Source: Pseudobacteroides cellulosolvens ATCC 35603 = DSM 2933
GTDB taxonomy: Bacteria > Bacillota > Clostridia > Acetivibrionales > DSM-2933
Reading direction: 5' to 3'
Length of the DNA: 64,000 nucleotides
Assembly: GCF_001262605.1 (NCBI RefSeq)
Contig: NZ_LGTC01000001.1
Location: forward strand, 1,103,192-1,167,191
Positions 37,225 to 48,361 of this stretch are shown here, piece after piece. The translations under genes were made by a program, and so were the position numbers. Below the pieces are notes generated by a model, which saw only the letters and a list, made by a program, of their open reading frames with translations, was not told the origin of the DNA and ran no database searches. The first letter of the stretch is position 1, and each line of letters starts with the position of its first letter.

Positions 37225-37866
37225 ATGCATGAGAAACAAAATGAGAATCAAAAGAAAATTTTAGAATTTATAAACAAAGAAGTTGCTGAAAAGGGTTATC
37301 CGCCATCTGTTCGAGAAATATGCAAAGCAGTTGGCTTAAAGTCAACCTCTACCGTGCATGGGTATTTGGAAAAGCTCAGTAAGACTGGTCAAATTAAAAA
37401 GGACCCCACTAAACCACGTGCTTTAAGTATTGTTGGCTCAAAATCTTTCAACGCCCAAAGGAATGATAAGGGATATTATTCTGTAAAAGAGATGGTTGAT
37501 GTTCCAATCGTGGGTAAAGTAACAGCAGGACAGCCAATTCTAGCTGTTGAAAATGTAGAAGATACTTTTCCTTTACCTGTAGACTTTGTGCAGAATTCAA
37601 CTGCTTTTATGCTAAAGGTGCAAGGGGACAGTATGATTGAAGCAGGTATATTCGACAGAGACCTTGTTCTTGTTAAGCAGCAGGCAACGGCTAATAATGG
37701 AGATATAGTTGTTGCTTTGATAGGTGATGAAGCTACAGTAAAAACATTTTACAAGGAAAATGGTTATGTACGGCTCCAGCCGGAGAATAAATACTTAGAG
37801 CCTATAATTGTCAGAGAAAATCTGAGTATTTTAGGAAAGGTTATTGGTGTTTTCAGAAAACTTTAG
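37225..37866 (+). CDS. lexA: SOS repressor LexA
   Basis: 213 residues. The N-terminal winged helix (about 1-65, [26 protein letters not shown]) binds SOS boxes. The C-terminal S24 domain has the cleavage site Ala-Gly in VTAGQP, the serine in QGDSM and the lysine in EATVKTF, so RecA-stimulated self-cleavage is intact. Start at ATG 37225 with GGGGTG six bases upstream; a GTG at 37216 is less likely. A lone family-2 terminal motif (ATATTAAAAGTGTT, 37147-37160) lies in its leader. Confidence 0.97.
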   Translation: MHEKQNENQKKILEFINKEVAEKGYPPSVREICKAVGLKSTSTVHGYLEKLSKTGQIKKDPTKPRALSIVGSKSFNAQRNDKGYYSVKEMVDVPIVGKVTAGQPILAVENVEDTFPLPVDFVQNSTAFMLKVQGDSMIEAGIFDRDLVLVKQQATANNGDIVVALIGDEATVKTFYKENGYVRLQPENKYLEPIIVRENLSILGKVIGVFRKL

Positions 37867-37920
37867 ATTTTTTTTAGGTATAACCAAAATATAACTTACA
37901 CTATAAATTTGCTGGAAATT

Positions 37921-37946
37921 AAAAAAGCCGCTAAGCGGCTTTTTTT
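37921..37946. terminator. Bidirectional terminator between lexA and hfq
   Basis: AAAAAAGCCGC-TAA-GCGGCTTTTTT, an 11-base-pair stem between convergent genes. It overlaps the last two bases of the hfq stop region. Confidence 0.92.
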
Positions 37947-38187
37947 ACTGTTCTCTGTTATCATTAAATATAAGATTTACAAGTTTCATTGGGCTTATAG
38001 TGGATATTGCATGCTTATAAACAAGCTGCTGTCTTCCATCACTGTCCAATACAACTGTAAAATTATCAAAACCTTTTACCATACCTTTCAACTGAAATCC
38101 ATTTGTAAGGTAAATTGTTACTGCGATATGTTCTTTCCTTACCTGATTTAAAAAAACATCTTGTAAATTAATATTATTCTTGTTCAC
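37945..38187 (-). CDS. hfq: RNA chaperone Hfq
   Basis: 80 residues: Sm1 motif around [19 protein letters not shown], and YKHAISTI as the Sm2 motif (family YKHA-S). Hfq hexamers bind small RNAs and mRNAs. It lies 72 bases after miaA, the usual neighbour. Confidence 0.96.
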   Translation of the reverse strand: MNKNNINLQDVFLNQVRKEHIAVTIYLTNGFQLKGMVKGFDNFTVVLDSDGRQQLVYKHAISTISPMKLVNLIFNDNREQ

Positions 38188-38259
38188 GGGACTCCTCCTC
38201 TATCTATCTATTTTTATCCATGCCAAAACTTAACACTTACCCGAAACTATACAATTATT

Positions 38260-39207
38260 CTATAGGAAATTACCATTTGTTGCAATATCATTTTTAATAT
38301 TTTTTGCAATTTTATTAATATCCATTTCTAAATCCAAATCAATCCATTTAACACCCTCAGTCTTTTTAAACCAGGTGATTTGACGTTTGGCATACCTTCT
38401 TGAACCCATTTTAATTATTTCCTTTGCGTCATCCAAAGAAATCTCATCTCTAAGGTACAAAAGTAATTCCTTATATCCTAAAGCTTGCATTGCTACTGAA
38501 TGTTTGTCATAGCCCATATTAATAAGGCCTTTTACTTCTTCAATCAATCCCCTTTCAAACATTATATCTACTCTTTGGTTTATCCTGTTGTACAATCTTT
38601 CCCTATCCATTTTGAGACCGTAGGCATAAAATTCATATTTGGAAGGGATTTGCCTGGACACCTCCTGATGCTCTGTTATTGTCTTTTTCGAATACTCATA
38701 TACTTCTAAAGCCCTTATAATGCGCTTTAAGTCATTTTTATGAATCTTCCCGGCAGCAATTGGGTCAACAGATTTTAACTTATCATGCAGATATTCATTT
38801 CCCATCTCAAGAGCTTCTTTTTTGAGCTCTTCTCTTAGCTCCCAGTCACTTACAGTCTCTGAAAAATCTATGTTATAAAGCAGGGAATTTATATAAAGCC
38901 CTGTCCCTCCAACAACTATTGGTTGTTTTCCTTTATCCAGTATCTCATCTATATATTTTGTTACAAGTTCTTTGAACCGTGCAACACTGAACTCTTCATC
39001 AGGATTAACTTCATCAATAAGATAATGCTTGATACCTGACATCTCTTCCAAATCAGGCTTTGCTGTGCCTATGTCCATATATTTATAAATCTGCATTGAA
39101 TCTGCGGATACTATTTCTCCATTCATTTCCTTTGCCAAACTTATGGACAAAGCTGTTTTACCTGATGCTGTCGGCCCAACTATTACTATAACCTTATTCA
39201 TATTCAC
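38260..39207 (-). CDS. miaA: tRNA dimethylallyltransferase MiaA
   Basis: 315 residues with P-loop GPTASGKT, the DSMQIY motif and the RRYAKRQITWFK motif near the C-terminus. It adds the isopentenyl group to A37 of tRNAs reading UNN codons. It starts three bases after the mutL stop. Confidence 0.97.
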   Translation of the reverse strand: MNMNKVIVIVGPTASGKTALSISLAKEMNGEIVSADSMQIYKYMDIGTAKPDLEEMSGIKHYLIDEVNPDEEFSVARFKELVTKYIDEILDKGKQPIVVGGTGLYINSLLYNIDFSETVSDWELREELKKEALEMGNEYLHDKLKSVDPIAAGKIHKNDLKRIIRALEVYEYSKKTITEHQEVSRQIPSKYEFYAYGLKMDRERLYNRINQRVDIMFERGLIEEVKGLINMGYDKHSVAMQALGYKELLLYLRDEISLDDAKEIIKMGSRRYAKRQITWFKKTEGVKWIDLDLEMDINKIAKNIKNDIATNGNFL

Positions 39208-39209
39208 CC

Positions 39210-41336
39210 CTACAAAACCCTTTTAAACATTTTTTCCAGTTCATATTTGGTAAGCTTGACTATAACCGGCCTTCCATGAGGGCAGGTATAGGGATTTACT
39301 GTATCTCCAAGCTTTTCCATAACGCTTGTTATTTCTTTTACATCAAGCTTTCTGTTTGCCTTTACAGCTGCTTTGCATGCAATTGTATATATGGCTTCAT
39401 CGGCCATAATATCGATGTCATCCACATTTGACTTTTTTATCTTATCAAGTATTTCTAAAAACAGCTCCTTTATGGAATTTATATCATTTATAAATGGAAC
39501 TGATCTTATAATAATTGAATTATTTCCAAAACTCTCAAAAATAAAACCTAAATTATAAAAAATTTCCTTCTTATCCTCCATAAATTTGATTTCGTTATAT
39601 GGAATCTCCACAACCACAGGCGTTAGAAGCATTTGAGAAAAAGGTTCCTTTTTACTGAACTTATCCCTGTAATGCTCATACATTATTCTTTCATGTGCCG
39701 CATGCTGGTCTATCAAAAGAAGTTCATTTTCCCTTTGCAACAGGATATATGTAGAAAAAACCTGCCCGATTATACTTGCATTTTCAAATATGGATGCATT
39801 ATCCTTATTTTTTATCTCATTTTTTGCACTATCATGTGATTTATCAAGGACTTCTTCATTTATATTGTCCCCAGTTAAGTATTTATCAGTATCAAAAATC
39901 TCTTTACATATATTGTCTGTAAATTCAACTTTATTACCTTTATTTTCAGCGGCTATATTTTCTAAAGCTTTGTATTCTAAAGCTCTGTTTTCAATAGTAT
40001 TATTTTCAATAGCATTGTTTTCAATAGCATTAGTTTCAACAGTATTGCTTTCAATAGCTATGTCTTCAGTAGGCATGTTTTCAACAGTACTGTTTTCAGC
40101 AGTTTCTTTTAAACTGTCACATGACATGCTATCTTTTTCTGGAACCTTTTTTTCAAAGCTGTTCTGAATCTTATTATAATCTGTGCTCGCACCAGCATTT
40201 TGAGTAGGTACATCAGCTTTATTTTTAAATATATCAGTTTTGGCAGTTTCAATATTTTGTTGTACATAATCAGCCTTACGTATCTCAGGATCTTGAATTT
40301 TAAAAATATTATCGGCTTTTTCCTGAAAATGTGCATCTCTTATTAGAGGTGCACTTAAAAGTGCATTATTTACTGCATGATAAACGCTTCTAAATACCTC
40401 CTGTTCCTTAGAAAACCGTATCTCCATTTTTGTTGGGTGGACATTCACATCTACAAGAAGAGGGTTAATCTCAATGTTTAGAACAGTGAAGGGGTGCTTG
40501 TTTTTCATAACAAACGTTTTATAAGCTTCCTCTATTGCTGCAGAAATGAGCTTGCTTTTTATATAACGGCCATTTATAAAAATTGATTGGTACTCCCTGG
40601 TAGAGCGGGATATTTCAGGCTTACCGGCATAACCTTTTATCTTAAGGATTGAATCCTCATAATCGATGGGTAACAGATTTCTGCTTACTTCTTTTCCATA
40701 AATACTGAAAATAACACTTAAAAGGTCATTATTACCTGGGGAATGAAGAGCAACTGAACTGTTACCGGTCAATTTAAATGAAATGCCTGGCTTAGCTAAT
40801 GCTATCCTGTTTACAATCTCAGATATATATCCAAACTCAGTACTATCTTTCTTGAGAAATTTATACCTGGCAGGGGTATTATAGAACAGACTGCTTACAA
40901 CAAAGCTTGTTCCAACAGGACATCCCACCTGTTTCAATTCTTTAACAGTGCCGCCCTCTACCCTTGCATAAATACCATATTCCTTATTTATGGTCCTTGT
41001 TGTAAGTTCTACAACAGAAACAGATGCAATACTTGCCAGTGCCTCTCCCCTAAACCCTAATGAATTTATGGACTCCAAGTCATTTGCACTTCGTATTTTG
41101 CTGGTTGCATGGCGTTCAAAAGCAATTTCCACATCATCATCATCTATTCCAGAGCCATTGTCGGTAACTCGCATTAAGCTTACTCCACCGTTTTTTGCTT
41201 CAATGGATATACTATCAGCACCGGCATCAATTGAATTTTCAATAAGCTCCTTTATTACAGAAGCGGGCCTTTCAACAACCTCTCCTGCTGCAATCTTATT
41301 AGAAGTATTTTCATCCAGTAGTACAATCTTTCCCAT
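39210..41336 (-). CDS. mutL: DNA mismatch repair protein MutL
   Basis: 708 residues. GHKL ATPase motifs ENSIDAGA, DNGSGI and GFRGEAL are in the first 110 residues. The C-terminal domain carries the endonuclease motif DQHAAHERIMYE and the CPHGRP motif, so it is a nicking MutL. The linker (about 390-520) is long and low in complexity, with tandem five-residue units of the form AIENN/TIENR/ALEYK (about 15-base DNA repeats at 39961-40100). It lies 100 bases after mutS, the usual order. Confidence 0.96.
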   Translation of the reverse strand: MGKIVLLDENTSNKIAAGEVVERPASVIKELIENSIDAGADSISIEAKNGGVSLMRVTDNGSGIDDDDVEIAFERHATSKIRSANDLESINSLGFRGEALASIASVSVVELTTRTINKEYGIYARVEGGTVKELKQVGCPVGTSFVVSSLFYNTPARYKFLKKDSTEFGYISEIVNRIALAKPGISFKLTGNSSVALHSPGNNDLLSVIFSIYGKEVSRNLLPIDYEDSILKIKGYAGKPEISRSTREYQSIFINGRYIKSKLISAAIEEAYKTFVMKNKHPFTVLNIEINPLLVDVNVHPTKMEIRFSKEQEVFRSVYHAVNNALLSAPLIRDAHFQEKADNIFKIQDPEIRKADYVQQNIETAKTDIFKNKADVPTQNAGASTDYNKIQNSFEKKVPEKDSMSCDSLKETAENSTVENMPTEDIAIESNTVETNAIENNAIENNTIENRALEYKALENIAAENKGNKVEFTDNICKEIFDTDKYLTGDNINEEVLDKSHDSAKNEIKNKDNASIFENASIIGQVFSTYILLQRENELLLIDQHAAHERIMYEHYRDKFSKKEPFSQMLLTPVVVEIPYNEIKFMEDKKEIFYNLGFIFESFGNNSIIIRSVPFINDINSIKELFLEILDKIKKSNVDDIDIMADEAIYTIACKAAVKANRKLDVKEITSVMEKLGDTVNPYTCPHGRPVIVKLTKYELEKMFKRVL

Positions 41337-41436
41337 AGCGTCCCTTCTTCATATATGTTTTGCAATAATCATTTTACTTTTTAATTATTGTAAAACATTT
41401 TCCTTGATTCATATGTTTGAAATGCCCTTAAATATA

Positions 41437-44051
41437 TCAGGAATTTCTGAGCTTTTGCTGGAGTTTATAAATTACATTAAGTGCATCTAATGGGGTAAGA
41501 GCACTTATGTCAACAGTCTTTAATTCATCAATAACCTCCTGGCAGCCCTTGTTTTCAGGTTTAATAGAAAACAAATTCATTTGCCCGTCAATTGGTAATT
41601 TGCTTTTTCTGAGCTTTGTTTCCTTCTTGTTTATATCAGCGTCTTCAAGATCTTTCAGTATCTCCTTTGCACGGCTCAACACAGCCTGAGGCAAGCCTGC
41701 AAGCCTTGCTACTTCAATACCATAGCTGCCGTCGGCACCTCCCCTTATAATCTTTCTTAAAAATACTATATCCTCGCCTTTTTCCATAACTGAGATACAG
41801 TAGTTTTTAACGCCCCCGCTCTTACCCTCCAGTTCTGTAAGTTCGTGGTAGTGGGTTGCAAAAAGAGTTCTGCTTCCAATCTTGTCACTTATATATTCAA
41901 CAACCGACCAAGCTATGGAAAGTCCATCAAAGGTACTTGTTCCTCTGCCGATCTCATCAAGTACAAGAAGGCTTTTATTGGTTGCATTTAACAATATGTT
42001 TGCCATTTCCGACATTTCCACCATAAACGTACTCTGTCCTGCTGCCAGATCATCAGATGCACCAACCCTAGTAAAAATCCTGTCTACTACTCCTATTTTG
42101 GCACTTTTAGCCGGAACAAAACTTCCTATCTGAGCCATAAGAACAATTAATGCAGTTTGCCTCATATATGTTGATTTACCTGCCATATTTGGGCCTGTAA
42201 TGATGGCCAGCCTGTTATCCGACATATCGAGATTAACATCGTTAGGAACAAAAGAACCTTCATCCAACATTTTTTCAACCACAGGATGCCTGCCATCAAT
42301 TACTTGTATCTCATCTCCATTGTCAACAACAGGCATGCAGTAAGAATCCCTGTCTGCAACCTCTGCAAAGGAACATAATACATCCATCTCAGCAATTCCA
42401 TTGGCTGTTCTTTTTATTCTTTCAATCTCAAAAGCTATTTTATCCTTAATCTCAATAAAAAGCTTGTACTCAAGGTCTACAACCTTTTCCTCCGCACCTA
42501 ATATGGTATCCTCAATTTCCTTTAGCTCGGGTGTTATAAATCTCTCACAGTTTGCAAGGGTTTGTTTTCTTATGTAGGTTTCAGGAACCAATGAAAAATA
42601 GGACTTTGTAATTTCTATGTAATAACCGAAAACCTTGTTAAAGCCAACCTTAAGGTTTTTAATACCGGTCTTCTCCCTTTCACTTGTTTCTAAAGCCGCA
42701 ATCCATGTCTTTCCTTCGGTAGTTGCATTTCTGTATCTGTCAACCTCTTCATTATAGCCAGTTTTAATTATTCCGCCTTCCTTTACCGAAACAGGAGGCT
42801 CATCTGCTATTGACTTATCTATTAATTCATAAACATCATTTAATGAATCAATCTCATTGTTTTTTCTCACAATAAGGGATGTACTTAAGTTATTTAAAAG
42901 CTCCTTTATGTATGGGATCTGCCCCATTGAATTCTTTAATGAAACCAGGTCTCTGCAGTTTACATTTCCCAATATAACCTTTCCCATAAGCCTTTCAATG
43001 TCATAAACTCTTCTCAAAAGCTCTCTTATTTCCACCCTTATCATGAACTTGTCTTTTAACTCATTCACAGCTTCAAGACGGTCGTTGATATCGGAAATAT
43101 TCAAAAGAGGCTGTTCAATCCATCTTCGTATTGTTCTGCCTCCCATGGACGTCATAGTTTTATCTAAAGCCCATAAAAGAGTACCTTTTTTGGACTTTTC
43201 CCTCATGGTTTCGGAAAGCTCAAGGTTACGCCTTGTAGACATATCCAGTACCATAAATTCTTCAATCCTGTATAATTTTATGTCCTGTATATGATGAAGG
43301 CTAACCTTTTGTGTCTGTTCAATATACTTTATTAGTGCCCCGAAGCCTCAAGGGCTAGATTATAAGAAGATTCTTCTTCAATGTTTTCTCCCAACTTTCC
43401 GGCAAATTTGTCAATTGCCTTTTCCTTGGAAAAACTATCGTCATCAAGGCAGGTAATAAAGGAATTAAACCTGTTCTTTATATTGGAAACAATAGAACTA
43501 TCCTCACATAGTTCCCTGTTTGTTATAATTTCAGAAGGTGAAAATTTGGCTATTTCATCTATGGTTTTTTGAATGGTATTACCCCAGCTTACAGATGTTG
43601 CTGAAAATTCTCCTGTTGTTATGTCGACTGCAGCAATACCAAAGTAATTATTACTCTTATAGATGGACATGAGATAATTATTCTTTCTTTCATCAAGCAT
43701 TGATGAATCGATTACAGTTCCAGGAGTAACCACCCTAACAACATCTCTTTTAACTATACCCTTTGCAACAGATGGATCTTCAACCTGTTCACATATTGCT
43801 ACCTTATACCCCTTATTTACAAGTCTTGCAATATAGCCTTCAGCAGAATGAAAAGGCACTCCGCACATCGGTGCCTTTTCTTCTTGTCCACAATCTCTTC
43901 CCGTAAGGGTTATTTCCAGCTCCCTTGAGGCTGTTTGGGCATCCTTGAAAAACATTTCATAAAAGTCTCCCAAACGGAAAAACAGGATGCAGTCATCGTA
44001 CTTTTCCTTTATATCAAGGTATTGCTGCATCATTGGTGTAAGTGTTGCCAT
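41437..44051 (-). pseudogene. mutS: DNA mismatch repair protein MutS, interrupted by a one-base frameshift
   Basis: Two frames make one MutS of about 871 residues. The N-terminal part (44051-43332) has the mismatch-contact FYE motif ([11 protein letters not shown]). The rest holds the clamp and the ATPase with Walker A GPNMAGKS and Walker B LLVLDEIGRGTS. The break is at a run of four C (43338-43341): one extra base restores [20 protein letters not shown] in frame, and every other motif is intact. As read, the strain would lack mismatch repair. A consensus error is the likeliest cause, but a real frameshift would give a mutator. Confidence 0.9.
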
Positions 44052-44107
44052 TGCTACAATCTACCTCACTTCAATATAAACTATATTAAGGCATTCCTAA
44101 TCTCACA

Positions 44108-44494
44108 TTAATGATCGCAGCCGCATCCGCAGGATGAACAATTATCATCGGAACATGGTTCCTGCCCAGTGAGGCTATACATAATCACATCGTTTATTTG
44201 TTTCATAAGCTTATCAAAGTTTCCCTTTGCTTCAAAATATGAACGAGTTACTTCATAAGATAAAACTTCATTTTGCTTTAGGGAATATCTATTATTTATA
44301 TCCTCTATAACACTCTTATCTGTTGTCTCACTCATAGCATCAGACATTTCCTGCTGCAACATGTACAAATCATTCAAAAATCCCTTACCTTTATCATCCT
44401 GCATCAATGTTTCTTCAGCCTTTTTTAAATTTGCCATTTGCTGCGATTCCTTAAGCATGTTTCCTAGTTCTTTAGCCTTATCGATAATATCCAT
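44108..44494 (-). CDS. YlbF/YmcA-family protein with cysteine-rich tail
   Basis: 128 residues: an all-helical Com_YlbF domain (1-110) and a C-terminal CSDDNCSSCGCGCDH tail. YlbF, YmcA and YaaT of Bacillus form an Fe-S complex that acts on RNase Y and affects competence, biofilm and sporulation. The cysteines here could bind such a cluster. AAGGAG precedes the ATG. It lies 56 bases before mutS, a common clostridial arrangement. Confidence 0.88.
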   Translation of the reverse strand: MDIIDKAKELGNMLKESQQMANLKKAEETLMQDDKGKGFLNDLYMLQQEMSDAMSETTDKSVIEDINNRYSLKQNEVLSYEVTRSYFEAKGNFDKLMKQINDVIMYSLTGQEPCSDDNCSSCGCGCDH

Positions 44495-44677
44495 AATTAC
44501 TCTCCTTAAATATATTTAAAAACGCATTAACGTAATTTTATCATAAATTTCAAAAAAAAACCAATAATTTATGTTGTTTTTAAAAAAATCAAAAAATATT
44601 ATAAAATATCATGATTATTATGTTCCATTTAATATAAATACATCCAAAATATTATAAACAGTAAAATTATAAAAACA

Positions 44678-44722
44678 ACTTCACAATACCCTTTTTAAGC
44701 TGGAAAGGTAATGTGAAGCTTT
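44678..44722 (-). terminator. Terminator after the flavodoxin-ferredoxin gene
   Basis: ACTTCACAATACCCTTT pairs imperfectly with AAAGGTAATGTGAAGCT, and a T-rich tail follows on the minus strand. Confidence 0.8.
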
Positions 44723-44777
44723 TAAAATAAATTAATAAATAATAATATTACATTAAGAGGTTTATATTAAGATTTTA

Positions 44778-45650
44778 TTAGTCTTCATTAAAAATATAAT
44801 TGTAGAATTCTTTGTATTTCCCATTTGAATCCCGAGTTATATATTCACCTTTTATTTCAGGATTATCTATTATACCTTGGAGGTTATAACCGTCTTTAAA
44901 TACTGCAAACTTAAACAATGTGGGTTTAATTGAACCTTGAGGGCATCGGTATATGCATCTAAGACATGCCATACATCTCATACCGAACTTAACCTTCAAA
45001 CCTTCCATCCTTATGTTGCCGCGAGGACAATTTTTAACGCATTTGTTGCAGCTTGCACAATTATCATTTACTTTGAGATCTTTCCCGAATAAAGGTGCAC
45101 CAATTCCTTCAAAAAAGCTGACTATCCTTGTAAAAAGAGTAAGCATGGCTGAATTTTTCTGCCTTCTCATTTTACCGTTCAATATTTCCCGAACAACTCT
45201 GTTAACTTTCTTTATAGAAGTCAAATACAATTGCTTTGACAGCTCATCAGGATATTTGGTAAATATATTGCTAGGCATTAAAATTAGGCTTTCGTTAAAG
45301 AGATCATATCCCTTTGCAATTAACTTATTTTTAATGATTGTTGTTGATCCGCCTTTTAGGAAATTAGATCCGGCATTTTTTATAATGAATGTATATTTAT
45401 CTTTAACCCTTGGAAGCTTTTTTATAAAATCAAATACTATACCAGGTGCGTTAAAAGCATGTATAGGGTAGCATATGCCTATCAAATCATAACTGTTTAC
45501 ATCAAAATATACATTGTCCTTCAAAATATCTTCTATCCTGATTATTTCGATTTTATTTCCGCTTTTTATAAGCTCATTTCCCAGAGCATTAACAATTATC
45601 TCAGTATTTCCAGTACCAGAAAAATAGAATACACCTACTTTTTTCTGCAC
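44778..45650 (-). CDS. EFR1-family flavodoxin-ferredoxin protein
   Basis: About 290 residues. A flavodoxin-like domain (1-160) has the FMN loop SGTGNTE, and a two-[4Fe-4S] ferredoxin near 200-240 has CASCNKCVKNCP and CMACLRCIYRCP. The family is an electron-transfer protein of anaerobes with unknown partners. I start at GTG 45650 because GGGGGGG lies six bases upstream; a TTG at 45665 would put the site inside the gene. Single gene. Confidence 0.87.
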   Translation of the reverse strand: MQKKVGVFYFSGTGNTEIIVNALGNELIKSGNKIEIIRIEDILKDNVYFDVNSYDLIGICYPIHAFNAPGIVFDFIKKLPRVKDKYTFIIKNAGSNFLKGGSTTIIKNKLIAKGYDLFNESLILMPSNIFTKYPDELSKQLYLTSIKKVNRVVREILNGKMRRQKNSAMLTLFTRIVSFFEGIGAPLFGKDLKVNDNCASCNKCVKNCPRGNIRMEGLKVKFGMRCMACLRCIYRCPQGSIKPTLFKFAVFKDGYNLQGIIDNPEIKGEYITRDSNGKYKEFYNYIFNED

Positions 45651-46189
45651 ATTAGTCCCCCCCAAAAAAGCTATATGAGAATATTATCATTTACATAGAT
45701 TAAACTGATTAAATTAGTGTTTATTATTATAAAAATATTAAAGCTTTGCAATAGATCAATTGTTTTTATAATTATATATCTTCATAATAATTATAATACT
45801 TATTTATTTAAATTCCAATTAAAAATACATTAAAGATTTATAAACAATATTAAAAGTTATTATAGCCTTACATTTTACATTTTTTATAGAAATAATTAAT
45901 TTCGAATAAAATATCATTAAATTAAAATAAATATCATTAATATTTTTGCTCAAAAAAAATATAATTGAATTGTAAGAAAATTAAGTTTTTAAATGTGTTT
46001 TAAGATTTGTTGTTAGGGGAGTCTAAAAATTGCTAATATCTTTATTTTTATAGATTCCATACTTTCCTGAAATAATTACTGAGTAAAAAGGCTGTTAAAA
46101 CATAACAGCCTTTTTACTTTTTATGAAATTAAATAGTGCTACTACTACTCCAGGTAGTTTGCAGCACTATTTCCAATTAATCAATATTT
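45651..46189. other. Very AT-rich intergenic region with two hairpins
   Basis: No gene seen. Two hairpins serve the cohesin-SLH gene on the minus strand: AATAGTGCT...AGCACTATT (46135-46172), close to its stop, and the stronger GTAAAAAGGCTGTT / AACAGCCTTTTTAC (46083-46117), which has T runs on both sides. Confidence 0.75.
46083..46117. terminator. Bidirectional terminator
   Basis: A perfect 14-base-pair stem with a seven-base loop and flanking A/T runs, about 75 bases past the cohesin-SLH stop. Confidence 0.88.
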
Positions 46190-47956
46190 TTAACCAATTA
46201 TTTCAACACCGTTAATGTCCCTGGTGCTTGAATGATCGTTTGCAGCTTCTTCAATATGGCCTATTGCCCAATAATCATAACCAACATCGTCAAAGGTAGA
46301 CGTCCCTCCCATTAGGGGGCCTCTGAACAGCATATTGTTAAACATTACAATTGCCTCAGCTCTTTTGATTTTTTTATTAGGTAAGAAACTCCCATCCTTA
46401 TATCCGCTTGTAATCTTCACCCTATATATTTCTTCAATATACTTTACTGCCCAATGATTGGCGATATCTTTGAAATGTACGGAAATAGGCTCTGCTTCAC
46501 TTAGTCCTAAGAATCTTGAAATAGCGGTTGCCATTTCTGCTCTTGTTATAAATCCGTTAGGTAGAAATCTTCCGTCACTAAAGCCCTTAAAAATGCCTTC
46601 TTTATTAACAACATTGATGTATGGAGCTGCCCAATGATTGACACCCACATCGGAAAAAACCTGTTCCTTACTTTTGGGTACATCTATGCCCAGTATGTTG
46701 CAGAACATAACAGCAGCTTCCGCCCTGGTAATTTCCTTATTCGGCAAAAACAAATTACCTTTATATCCTTGAACGTACTTTTTATGCGAAACTTTACCAA
46801 ACTTATTGGATACAGCCAGTACTTTTATGGTTGAATCTGCAGTTTCTCCCGTACCTTCTGAGGCACTGATGCTCACAGTATTTGATATTTCCACTTCCGC
46901 TTCACTAAGTGGTAATACCTTTACAGAATACTTGATTTCACCTGATTCGCCCGAATCGATATTACCTATATTCCATTTAATTCTACCGCCTTCACTAATT
47001 GAGTCAGATTCGTCTATAATTATTGTATTATCCAAAATATCTGCTGTAATTTCAACACCTATTGCAAGTTCATTTGTTCTGTTTTTATATTTAATAGTAT
47101 AAGTAATAGTATTTCCTTCATTGTATATCCTCTTATCAGCACTTATTGATATTGCCAAATCCTCAATAGCCGTTTCAGGTTCATATGGAGTTACATTAGT
47201 TCCTTGAGATGGTTCAGGCGTACTTGAAGACGATGAAGGTGTTACAGTTGTATTAGTTTTAGTAGGAGTGCTTGTAGGAGTCGCACGCTTTGTAGGAGTC
47301 ACTCGCTTTGTGGGAGTTGCATCACCCGAAGTTGGAGTGGCATCAATCGTTGGGGTAGGTGACTGTTCCTGTGCTTGTCCGATCAATTCTACAGTTCCTA
47401 CTACCGTATAATTACTTTGCTGTGCTCCATCCCAGTCAAACGCCATAGTTCCACTCACAGCATTGGTTAAGGATGCTGAATCTTGCAGCTCTATTTTTGT
47501 ATTTTTTGACTCTAGGACTTCAAAATAAATATACGCTATAGTGCCCGTTGATTCAGGAGTATTATTAGCTTTGTAGCCTGTCAAATTCATATAAGTTCTT
47601 CCGAATGTGAGAGTACCCTTAGCAAGATCATTAGCTGCCATATCTGTCGGCGAATATCTCTTTAATAACAATTCACCTGTTTCAGGAGCAGAATTATTGT
47701 CAAAAGGTGTAGCATCGGAGTAAATAGGCCTAAGAACTTTCGGGTCAAATTTAATATTAGCCTGATAGCCGGCAAAGTTAGGCATATCTTTTACACTTAG
47801 AGATACTTCAATGACATCTTTTTTTGCTATATTGGTTTGGTCCGCCTCAAGTATAAACTGTGAGTTGACTGCATTTACATTGACATATGATATTGCAAGA
47901 CTACTAAAGATGATTAAAAGCGAAAGAATTGCAGATAAATTTCTTTTATACACCAT
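46190..47956 (-). CDS. Type II cohesin surface-anchoring protein with SLH domains
   Basis: 588 residues: signal peptide (1-29), one type II cohesin (about 31-195; GYQANIKFDP, GTLTFGRTYMNL, PESTGTIAYIYF, SGTMAFDWDG), a Thr/Pro linker with repeated TPTKR units (about 200-250), a DUF11-like beta domain (about 265-370) and three SLH repeats (about 390-570, with TRAE twice and KRAE in the third). SLH domains bind wall polymers, so it displays one dockerin-binding site on the cell surface. It shares the DUF11-SLH plan with the next gene, which has a type I cohesin instead. Confidence 0.93.
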   Translation of the reverse strand: MVYKRNLSAILSLLIIFSSLAISYVNVNAVNSQFILEADQTNIAKKDVIEVSLSVKDMPNFAGYQANIKFDPKVLRPIYSDATPFDNNSAPETGELLLKRYSPTDMAANDLAKGTLTFGRTYMNLTGYKANNTPESTGTIAYIYFEVLESKNTKIELQDSASLTNAVSGTMAFDWDGAQQSNYTVVGTVELIGQAQEQSPTPTIDATPTSGDATPTKRVTPTKRATPTSTPTKTNTTVTPSSSSSTPEPSQGTNVTPYEPETAIEDLAISISADKRIYNEGNTITYTIKYKNRTNELAIGVEITADILDNTIIIDESDSISEGGRIKWNIGNIDSGESGEIKYSVKVLPLSEAEVEISNTVSISASEGTGETADSTIKVLAVSNKFGKVSHKKYVQGYKGNLFLPNKEITRAEAAVMFCNILGIDVPKSKEQVFSDVGVNHWAAPYINVVNKEGIFKGFSDGRFLPNGFITRAEMATAISRFLGLSEAEPISVHFKDIANHWAVKYIEEIYRVKITSGYKDGSFLPNKKIKRAEAIVMFNNMLFRGPLMGGTSTFDDVGYDYWAIGHIEEAANDHSSTRDINGVEIIG

Positions 47957-48361
47957 TTAAATATAATCCCCTTCCAAATAAAAATAACAAGGCTTGTACT
48001 TTTTATATGAAAAGTGATTAGTCTTATTAATTGTACTACAAACTGCCTGCCCAATAAACTTTTCATATAGCACAAGAATGACAAAAGTCGCCATGTCCAA
48101 AATAATTAATGTTTCTTATATAGATATTTTCTTATACTAAACTTGAATGAAATAACTCTATTGACAACCCCTCCTCATAAAAATTTGATAAGTTAGAATT
48201 AGTAATACATAGCTTAAATATAGTAATATTATACAACACTTTTCCGCTTTTTGCATTAGCTGTTTAGACTTAAGCAAAATAAAATGGGAGCTGATGCCTT
48301 AGTTCTGCAACAGCTCCGTCGTTTATTCATAATGTCTTTATAAAAAACAATTTTTTAGCAA
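47957..48361. other. Intergenic region between two cohesin-SLH genes
   Basis: 405 bases. Apart from the terminator hairpin at 48287-48317, I see no gene or clear promoter. Each cohesin gene probably has its own promoter here or upstream, since the spacing is large. Confidence 0.6.
48287..48317 (-). terminator. Terminator after the type I cohesin gene
   Basis: GGAGCTG pairs with CAGCTCC across a 17-base loop. On the minus strand CATTTTATTTTG follows, as a U-tract. Confidence 0.78.
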
